DNA from: Harmothoe impar
Taxonomy: Eukaryota; Annelida; Polychaeta; Phyllodocida; Polynoidae
NCBI GenBank assembly: GCA_947462335.1
Contig: OX381713.1
Location: 21,444,381 to 21,508,380 of the forward strand
Direction: 5' to 3'
Length of the DNA: 64,000 bases
The translations under genes were made by a program, and so were the position numbers. The notes beneath the pieces are model-generated. The model was not told the origin of the DNA. It ran no database searches and saw only the letters and a program-made list of their open reading frames with translations. Shown here in pieces: positions 55,701 to 64,000 of the stretch; the stretch's first letter is position 1, and each line of letters opens with the position of its first letter.

Positions 55701-57733
55701 AAAGAAGAAAAAGGGAGAAAGAAAAAGGGGGTGCAGGGGCAGAGCCCCCGATATAATACAACAATGTGACTGGTCGAATGTGACCAACTTACAGTGGTGC
55801 CATCTAGAGGATAAGCCTGGAAATTGAATATGATTACTGGAAAAGTGGGCATCTTAAGATTACAGGTAAAATGGGTGACATCTACTGATGGTGAGGGGTA
55901 TAAAATAATTAAGATTACGGGAAAAGTGCACTTTTTAAGATTACGGGTAAAATGGGCGGCGTCTAGTGACTTTGCAGGTTCGTCCCCAAGTGCGCTCTAT
56001 ACTGGATAAGACCCTCCTCCATCCAGAGGGTCTACACCAATAAGTGGTCCGTACATGTTTAAAGAATCATAATTGTTAATTACTTCATGCATTTGAGATT
56101 TTACAATTCAAACTTACCATAATAGTTAACAGAATTACACCATTTGCGTTTCTAACCCTCTGAAAATGACCAACCCTGATACACCTATCATTCCTAGAAA
56201 GGGAAAGACTAGAAGGTGGGTTGCTCAATATTGAATTACCTGACTGACCTTGGTTGGTCGTAAAGGGAGCCAAAGATGACTACCGATAAGAATATTGGTC
56301 AGTACTGACTAATGTTTCTAGCATACAGAATATCAGTGTAGTCTGGGAAACAAGCAGTCTTAATCTCAGATATATACATGCCCAGTTCACCAGGTGGCAT
56401 AAGAATATGGTAGTTTTCAGTAATTATGGATATCATAGATAAACCTTTTAAATAAAACGCTAATCATTTTATAAAATATTGTAAGGGAACTCACTACATG
56501 CATTGGTCTTTGGTGGTTGTCGACTTCTATAGCAATCAAACTGAACATAAAAAGTCCCACAGTGAGAATTGCAGAAATGATAGCAAAGATAAGAAACGTC
56601 ACGATCTGAAATACAGTAGGGAGAGGAATAATGGAAGTGTCATATTCACACAGTTACACCAGATAAAAGTCGTATTGTTAATAGTCTTGAAATTATAATT
56701 TCAGACCTCATTATTTCAAGGGATTATTGATTCATCCAAATACTCCTAGACCGGTCTGTACTGAAAACCCCAGTCTTTTTTTTTAATATAAGTAGTAATG
56801 TAAGTAAGGTATTGGAACATCAATTTCAACCCCGATGCTGTACTGAAAAACTTGCTCTTTCAAAAGTCAGTAGTGCTATATAATAGTGATATACGTTGAA
56901 TACAAAGTAGAGATAATATTTAATATTTAGTTTTCGACGAGATAAGATACCTTTGTTTATATTTCCACGGCACGTCCATAGCATTAAACGTTGTTCCAGA
57001 AATAATTAATCAAATTTAGATTAAATACAGGGATTAATTCATATATATACCTTTGTTGGTTTCAAATCTAGATTTGAAGTGATTCATGTGTATACTTACA
57101 GCGTACTTTGTTTTCATGTTGCCCGATCGAATACCAAATGATCCAGCCAGAATGAACTTAAGATTGGAGAAAAGACGCATTCTCAACGATTTTATCATAT
57201 TACTCCCGATATGATGAATACCATATATACATGTACTTTTGACATTGTGGTTGATAATACAGTCAGAGTTAGTATTAGTATATATCAATGATATACTAAT
57301 ACTAACTCTACTATATGTTGGATGCACATCTATACTTGACACTCTTGAGGGACCCCTGGACTGGGGGGTGTAAACAATTTGGACCCCTCTTGGAGGGAGG
57401 GTAAAAAATATGTAACCTGTTTTGGGCCAAAAAGCCCATGCATTACTAGATTTCACAACCCCCTGTAAATAATAAATAGCCTCTCATAAAGATTGAGATG
57501 TAAGAGACAGCTTCACAACTTACAAATATTCCTGTCCAAATTCCTTGACCTAGAAAGTGAGAAGGTGATTTGATTTCAATAAGCACCACCTGAAGCAGAA
57601 TGCACAGGGTACCGATGGCGATCTGTGTAATGGACAGTCCCAGCACACACTTAGACATGTAGTGCTCCTTCCTCTGTGGTGTCTGTATGGTTGATACCAC
57701 CACGGGTGCTGCAACTGGGGCTGATGCCTGCAT
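52776..57733 (-). CDS. MS4A/CD20-like four-pass membrane protein
   Basis: Seven minus-strand coding exons join in frame: 57524-57733, 57100-57156, 56495-56605, 56118-56159, 53686-53796, 53238-53328, 52776-52882 (stop included), giving 242 aa. Four hydrophobic segments are visible: about residues 30-52 (LGLSITQIAIGTLCILLQVV), 64-79 (GIWTGIFFILAGSFGI), 90-115 (FLIFAIISAILTVGLF) and 146-167 (MLIILAVTQAVVAIVSS). The GIWTGI...G..GI pattern between segments 1 and 2 is typical of the CD20-like family, which act at membranes as small tetraspan proteins linked to ion flux and receptor complexes. The cytosolic tail ends with PPPTYEE, a possible WW-domain ligand. The short 42-bp exon (14 aa, 56118-56159) is the least certain. 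An acceptor at 57751 implies a 5' UTR exon upstream; a possible donor for it is at 63030. Confidence 0.85.
53895..54005. repeat. GCATGATGCAT family, diverged copy
   Basis: GGTTTGGTATGATGCACCAA through GACAAATGAACATGCAG to an ACGGGTTAAA end, in an intron of the MS4A-like gene. Confidence 0.45.
54131..55373. mobile_element. Inverted-repeat element with CCCTAGTAGCAA ends and a 36-bp tandem array
   Basis: Left CCCTAGTAGCAAACACAC, right GCTTGCTACTAGGG. Near each end is a similar block containing GTGGGCTAACC, GTTTAGGGCACTG and TTTTGGACGGGC. From 54280 to 54500 there are about seven units of 33-36 bp around CGGTTTTTGGACGGGTTGAA. No transposase, and no target duplication resolved. Confidence 0.55.
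55503..55994. mobile_element. 492-bp inverted-repeat element
   Basis: The arms share GGACGAACCTGC, AAGTCACTAGA and GTAATCTT in inverted orientation over about 46 bp. An 8-bp direct duplication CTCTATAC lies outside (55495-55502 and 55995-56002). Internal copies of AAGATTACGGGTAAAATGGG repeat the arm sequence. It lies in an intron of the MS4A-like gene. Confidence 0.7.
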
Positions 57734-57834
57734 CTTCTATTAGCGGTGGCCTACAACAGGAATATAGATAATATCACACACCTTAGTCAAAATTACCAGG
57801 GTACTGACCCTGTTATATATTGATTTTTCAACTT

Positions 57835-58390
57835 AGCTAGCAACGATATGTTGGACCAACTTTGGCAATGGTATGTAAACTTGTGTAAACACATTGTCAA
57901 CGTTGGCCCAAGATTGCCAAATTTATGTTGTACCAACGTTGGCAATATTCCCAGTGGTTTGCTAAAAGTGGTATACAATATCAGATAATTCATGTCATGC
58001 CAACGTTGGTAAAGTTATGTTGTACCGATGTTGGAAACATGCCTATTGTCCTTGCAACGTTTGTATAACGTCAGATAATTCAGGCCATGCCAACGTTGGG
58101 CCGACACTCCATCAGAGGGCAATATAGGTTGCATGAAGATATTTTAGCCGAGAAAATCCATTAGGTTTCCTCATAATTGGTCATTGGTTGTGCCCCATGT
58201 CGTGTTCCCAACATTGTAATGTACATAACACGACAAACATTAGTCCAACGTTGGGCCAATGTAATAGTGATGCCATACCAATGTTGACACAGACATACAA
58301 CTGGACGTTTGGCCAAGGTTGGAACATACAACAACAATTGATATTCGATGTTGGAACAATATCAGAATCTAACATTATTTTGGGCTTTAA
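57835..58390. repeat. Cluster of CCAACGTTGG-type palindromes
   Basis: At least a dozen CCAACGTTGG or near-matching words (for example TACCAACGTTGGCAAT and GCCAACGTTGGGCC) at irregular spacing. Larger words also recur, such as ATAATTCAGGCCATGCCAAC against ATAATTCATGTCATGCCAAC. Confidence 0.7.
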
Positions 58391-59109
58391 ATATAGTGAG
58401 TGTTGCTAGGAAACCCTTTGTCTAAGCCAGCAGGTCCCTGATTCAGTATACATTCAACTGTCTACATACTGGCAAACAGGAAAATAGCATATCAATAAAA
58501 TGAACTACAGCACTATATCAATCAAGTGAGACAGTATGCAATACAATGTAGTATATGTATCATATTATGGTACATGTGACTTGCTGTGTGGGTATTATAG
58601 CTTTATATGCCAAAGACAGGGTAATTGTCCAAGGTGCTAGCTGCGAATAATTACCATTGCCCAAGGCTTAGGCCAAATAAAAAAAAGGTGTGTTTCAGGT
58701 TACCCGACCCTACACAGAAAAAAAACGAAGTTGGTATTTCTAATGTATCTTGGGGGAAATGGCTAGTTTTTCTTGGTTAGTGCTTTTGGCTAATGCTTAG
58801 CCAGAAATTGGCTAACGTGTTAGGCAGAATATCTAACCCCTAGACCACAGCAAGGCAAGGTCAATTTTGCTGGTACCCCTCAGAGGAACCAGCAACTTCC
58901 TGGCAAGCATGGCAGACAGGACAGAAATGAGGTAGGTACTGAATTTATATCCAATCTAATCTGTGATATGGTTTGACATCCACTATTGTCTTTCATGTAC
59001 AATGGATGTATGGGTGTCTGTGATTCATATTATACTACAATTTATATCCATAATACTTTATTTAGCTTTATTTTGTAGTAAAATGATGACAATTACAAAA
59101 TACTCTATT

Positions 59110-60240
59110 ATCACCCACCCCTTCTGTATGGTGGCCCAGGAGGCTCACCTAAAAAAAAAATTCAAAAGAATTTTTTTTCAGTTTTTTTTTTTGGGGGGGG
59201 GCTGAATTTCATGTTTTAGAAAAGAAATCGACCACCCCTTGAGTATGGTGGCCCAGGAGGCTCACATAAAAAAATATTCTTGAATTTTATTTATTTATTT
59301 TTTGTTGAAATTTGTTTCAGTTATTTGTTTTGTGAATTTCATGTTTTCAAAAAAAGATCACCACCCCTGAGTATGGTGGTTCAAGAGGCTCACATGAAAA
59401 AGAAAATTCAAAGATTTTTTTCCTTTTTTTTTTATTTTTCAGTTTTTTTGGGGGGGCTGAATTTCATGTTTTTAGAAAAGAAATCACCCACCCCTTGAGT
59501 ATGGTGGCCCAGGAGGCTCACATAAACAAATTCAAGACATTTTAAAAGTTTTTTTGGTGAATTTCATCATTTCAAAATAAAACATCACCCACCCCTTGAG
59601 TATTGTGGCCCAGAAGGCTCACATGAAAAAAGTTTTTTTCAAGAATTATTTTTCCAGTTTATGTTTTGGTGAATTTCATGTTTGATAAAAAAAAATCACA
59701 CACCCCTTCTGTATGGTGGCCCAGGAGGCTCACCTAAAAAAAAGAAATTCCAATTTTTTTAAAGAAATTTGTTTCACCGTTATTCTTTCTGTGAATTTCA
59801 TGTTTTCAGAAAAAGATCACCACCTCTGAGTATGGTGGTCCAGGAGGCTCACATGAAAAAGAAAATTCAAAGATTTTTTTGATTTTTTTCCCAATTCTTC
59901 AGGGTTTCTTTTTTTGGGGGGGGGGGCTGAATTTCATGTTTTTGAAAAGAAATCACCCACCCTTTGAGTATGGTGGCACAGGAGGCTCACATGAAAACAA
60001 TTTCTTGAATTTGTTGTTGATTTTCATGCTTTTGAAATAAAACATCACCCACCCCTTGAGTATGGTGGCCCAGAAGGCTCACATTTTTTTCAAGAATTCT
60101 TTTCCAGTTTTCTTTTGGTGAATTTCATGTTTTAAATGAAATCACACACCCCTTGTACATGGTGGCCCAGGAGGCTCACATAAAAAATGTAAACGTTTTT
60201 TCAAGATTTTTTTTTCACAATTATTTTTGTTTGAATTTCA
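59110..60240. repeat. About ten copies of a roughly 115-bp repeat
   Basis: Each unit has CACCCACCCCTTGAGTATGG, then TGGCCCAGGAGGCTCAC, an A run, a T run and GAATTTCATGTTTT. Spacing varies from about 90 to 140 bp because the homopolymers change length. Confidence 0.85.
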
Positions 60241-60929
60241 CGTTTTCGAAAATAAACCAAAGAAAACTTACTTTTACTGTCAAGCTGATGGATGCCAACT
60301 TGTGGCAGGTACCCTTCAGCATGGGGATGGAATACATATGGCAATTTATAGCATCCTGGGTGGAAATTTACAGCAGATTAGCAGCCCACATGAAAGCTGG
60401 CCCTGGAAAAATGACAGCCTTGTCAATTGGTCCTCAGGGAAAGTGTCTCATTGGCCCCTGTCAAACCTTGTGACAGGTATCTTCTCGGCAGCATTGATAT
60501 TCAATGCATCTGTATAGGCCTACCAAAGTTATAGGACCCTGACATCCTTTGAAATTGACCCCTACCAAAAGTGGTCCTCTTGCAAAATATCGGCCACTTA
60601 TCAAAAATGCAAAAAAATGTCAAAAATCATGAAAAATGTTGATTTTCGGGAAAATGGCCAATTTGGAGGGAAAAAGTTTAACATCTCAAACATAGTGTCT
60701 TTTCATTAAAATGGCCAATTTGGTTGGAAAAAGAAATCAAAATCTTTGGCCGAAAAAAAACAACAGGTTGATAGATAAATGAGTGGTAAAAAAGGATGGA
60801 AAATGATCGTTTTTTATTTACAAATATCAATTAACTGCAATTTTTTCATTCTACTTTCTGTTTCAATCGGATCCAGGCTGACTTGTGAATGCTGCAGGGA
60901 CAAGCGGTGTACATCAAATGGACTCTTGA

Positions 60930-61400
60930 AGGCTGTTATACATACATAGCTATAGGCCTACTGATGGAGCTACAGGCCTACTCACACAGGTACAGGCATA
61001 CTGATGTAGCTACAGGCCTATTCACTTGGCTGTACAGGCCTACCTACTTAGCTACAGGTCTACTGATGCAGCTACAGGCCCATCAACACAGCTGTAGGCC
61101 TACCTACATAGTTACAGGCCAATCGATGCACCTATGGGTTAACAAACACTGCTACAGGCCTACCAAAGGAGTTACAGGCCTATTAACACAGTTGTAGGTC
61201 TATCTACACAGCTACATGCCTACTGATACAGCTACAGGCCTATTCATACACTTGTGGGTCAACATACACAGCTACAGGCCTATGCACACAGTTGTTGGCC
61301 TACCTACACAGCCACAGGCCTACTCTCACAGCTACAGTGCCTGTCACATAGCAATCGGACAGCTCATATAACTATAAGGCTGTCCCTGCAGCTATGGGGT
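60930..61400. repeat. GCTACAGGCCTAC tandem repeat
   Basis: About fifteen irregular units of 25-33 bp containing CACAGCTACAGGCCTAC or close variants. Frames across it are artefacts of the repeat. Confidence 0.85.
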
Positions 61401-63881
61401 TGCAGATGCAAAAGGGCTCTCCTTGAGGCCACAAAGTTGCCTCTTTAGTTGTTCTTTTATATAAACTTGCTAAAGTATGTTAAAGATAAATTATGAAAAG
61501 ATGATGATGCTCCTTCAACATTTAGTGTTGAACACTTTAGATGTTGAACAATTTCTATGTTTGATTTATGATGTGTCATTTATTTGTGTTGGTTAACTAG
61601 TTAAAAGCCACATGTATCGGATCGCTGTAAAACAGTAATGTATTGACCCTAGCTACTGACCCATATCACCCTATATCTGTAAAACAATGTATATACATTT
61701 TTAGTTAACTGTTTGAGGCCTCTTTTGTCCTTTGTGTTACTACAGTGTATTAATGTGGACAAGTTTCAGAAATAGTTATATTCATTTAAAGATGCAAAAA
61801 TAATTTTGTTGATGGAATTGGATAATAAAGTGTTTCAGATGTACTTAATTCTTTGCCACCAACTTGTTTGTACATAGTATGGCAGGCTAATCGTGGTAAG
61901 TTACTGTTAGGTGATATTAAATTATCACTAATTTAATTGAATTAATTGTATCTACTGATTCAATGAATTTGATCTATAGATTTGAGCTTAGTAAATTCCT
62001 GTGTATAAATATTGTACTTGTGGATTAGAACCCAGCTACAGGTTGTAGGTGGTGCCTGAAGGTTAGCATCTTACAGATGTGTGCTCAATAGGTGAGGTAT
62101 TTATGGGGCCAAACTTAACCACCAAAACTTAGAACCCATGTGCAGGCATTTCTGCAAATTTAATAGTAATCTGTTTATATGAAATTCCAATTACAGCCCC
62201 TATTCTAACCAAAATGCCAAATAATATAGTTAAGGAAAAAGTCTAAGGAAAGCTAGCGATAATCAGGCAAGTCAAGGCAACTTAGAAACTTTCCTAATGG
62301 TTAGACATAAACTGTTAAGAAAGGTTGGGGGGTTTAGGCACGGCAAAATCCCCAACATGGGTTAGCAAGTTAGGCGTTTCGGCTTACTCTTGGCTAAGTT
62401 TTGTCAGCTCATTTTTTTGTGTGTACCTAGCAAAACAGGGCCGACCCTAGAAATTTTTACGCAATTTTGAAAAAATATTTATATTTTGGGTCATTTTGGG
62501 GCTATCTAAGGATCGATCTGATAGTTCACGAGTCGAGGCGGTCGTCGGCGAGTCGGCATTGTAGTTCGTGAGTCGATTTCTGGCTACTTTTCAGGCTAAA
62601 GTTGTTTTTTTTTAAATTAAAAAAAAAAAAATCCGACCTACCTACCCTAGATTTTCAGACCATGTAACCTGAAACACACCTTCTTTTTTTTTGGCCTTAT
62701 ATAACACTTACGCAGCTAGTCACACGTATCATATCTGACTTTCACTCACAGTAGAAGAGTGTGCTTCATGCCCGCATCCACATACAAGCATGTGTAAAAT
62801 ACAGTCAGGTTTTCTCTTCTTTTTTTCTTCTTTTTTTCTCTCAGTCAACTGTGGTGTAAATAGTACAGGTAATACAGCACAGAGCAGTAGTTGGGAATAT
62901 CACTGGCAATATCAACCAATTTAAGTCATTAGAGTCATAACTTCACAAACACAATCAAAACATAATTGATAATCAACGGCGGATTATACCCTTGGCTACA
63001 TGTATATATACTGGTGCTAATGAACTTACCTGTTACATGCATAACTTGCTTTGTATCCTCACACATTACAACTTGACCTACACGGAAGTTAACTTGTGTA
63101 CGAGAGACGTTACCTTGTCACGATGTAAAAAGCCTGCTATGTGTGATATATACAACTAGGACAGTTTGTATGTAAGGGGGCCACGGTCGGACGATGCCTA
63201 ATTCATCTGGCATCGTTGAGTGTGTTCCATTCACATTTCCAGTACTGTTCTAGTCTACTATATGATTAAGTGTGAGTGGGGATATATTGCCCCTTTAAGA
63301 CTTTTGAGTATACTTTTCCAATTTCTAGCTGACATGGGTGTTTGGATACTTAATCACCAGTACCATTTAGAAAGAAAGAAAAAAACAGCTATCAAAGATG
63401 TTGATATTGACTTGTCTTATTGCCTGTTTCTGATGTATCTGGTGGTTTTGACCCCTAGTGCCTATCAAAAAAAGCGATTTGTTTTAAAACGTCAAGTTAC
63501 TAAAAGTCAAGGAACACATTATATAGGAGCACGCACACATTAGCAGGTACTACAATGCCACCCTATATAATAAACCAAGATAAATCATGTATCTAGTCTC
63601 TCCAGCTATTGTATTAGAAGTTCCATTGGCTGGAAACTCTGTTTTTTAAGATGCCATATATCATGAGAAAGAGTCAACCATCAGGGACCAGTCAATCATG
63701 CCAATCAATTGACCCTTTGTTGTTTGGAGGGGGAGTGTGCACAATAGCAAACTTCCAGGTTAGGGGAGGTGGGAATGGCTCCCTGCCCCCTCCCCCCGGT
63801 TCCGCCATCCCAGTACATGTAAAGAATACTTAGGCCCCAATAAAAGAGAAAAAAAGACACCAAAAGAAAATAGGGAAAAGG

Positions 63882-63923
63882 GGCTAGGTTACCTGAAACA
63901 AATTCCCTTCACTTTTTTTTGCC
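63882..63923. repeat. Single end of the AGGCCAAA family
   Basis: GGTTACCTGAAACAAATTCC, then a T run and TTTGCCCC. A solitary end like that at 7967-7998. Confidence 0.5.
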
Positions 63924-64000
63924 CCACGTCCAGAAGTAAAGCACTGTGGTCCACCCTGTTCCTCTCGCCTGAAGAATGACCAGACCTAATACAGTCTTAG

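Larger units (their letters stand above)
58669..62696. mobile_element. Interrupted AGGCCAAA...GGTTAC inverted-repeat element
   Basis: The left end AGGCCAAATAAAAAAAAGGT then GTGTTTCAGGTTAC has its complement at 62664-62696. These match the ends at 26603-26899, whose element is only about 300 bp. Here the ends are 4 kb apart. CGACCCTA occurs at 58705-58712 and again at 62442-62449, so 58713-62441 may be a later insertion that duplicated this 8-mer. Confidence 0.5.
57751..64000. other. Upstream and 5' intron region of the MS4A-like gene
   Basis: No further coding exon found. On the minus strand a donor-like CATGTAACAG/GTAAGTTC occurs at 63030, a candidate end of a non-coding first exon. Most of the stretch is repeats listed separately. 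The rest (61450-62400, 62700-63880) is AT-rich sequence in which I see nothing definite. Confidence 0.4.

Noticed and set aside
60889..61197. Frame rich in Y, T, G, L repeats
   Set aside because: Translation of the GCTACAGGCCTAC tandem repeat; repeat-unit variation shows no coding constraint.

Overview
The window is animal nuclear DNA: intron-rich genes with GT-AG junctions, many short inverted-repeat transposons and long homopolymer runs. The host genes have clear metazoan counterparts (CCDC180, PSMD5, an MS4A/CD20-like protein). Repeat content and the protein sequences make a marine invertebrate, perhaps a lancelet, my best guess, but nothing in the window proves the species.

Layout. (1) Positions 1-15,628 hold no gene I can support, only repeats: palindromic GCATGATGCAT elements, tRNA-like repeats, hAT-like and Mutator-like inverted-repeat elements with intact target-site duplications, and a 50-bp minisatellite. 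(2) 15,629-27,478, minus strand: the N-terminal 651 residues of CCDC180, a ciliary/flagellar coiled-coil protein, in 18 exons with consistent splice phases. The rest of the gene must lie beyond the left edge. (3) 27,479-27,968: a 490-bp head-to-head promoter region containing a good RFX X-box. (4) 27,969-37,362, plus strand: complete PSMD5, the 26S proteasome assembly chaperone, in nine exons (502 aa). (5) 39,730-47,982, plus strand: a large AT-rich Helentron-type rolling-circle transposon. It encodes two tandem deubiquitinase-like domains (the second with its catalytic residues lost), three zinc-finger repeats, a HUH Rep domain, a Pif1-like helicase and a C-terminal EEP endonuclease. One in-frame TAA at 42,415 splits it. 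(6) 48,499-51,062, plus strand: a five-exon gene for a protein with two OB folds resembling RPA70, probably the single-strand-binding partner carried by the Helentron, although it differs from it in base composition and intron content. (7) 52,776-57,733, minus strand: a complete seven-exon MS4A/CD20-like four-pass membrane protein (242 aa). Its upstream region to 64,000 is mostly nested repeats.

How the parts relate. CCDC180 and PSMD5 share an upstream region, and the X-box suggests ciliary control on the CCDC180 side. The Helentron sits between PSMD5 and the MS4A-like gene, and its modules would cover nicking, unwinding, ssDNA protection and ubiquitin-directed proteolysis. Two catalytic losses and the internal stop suggest that this copy is impaired. 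The most notable host-gene observations are a transposon whose 5-bp target duplication straddles a CCDC180 splice donor, and a 57-bp minisatellite whose unit contains the end of a CCDC180 exon plus its splice donor.
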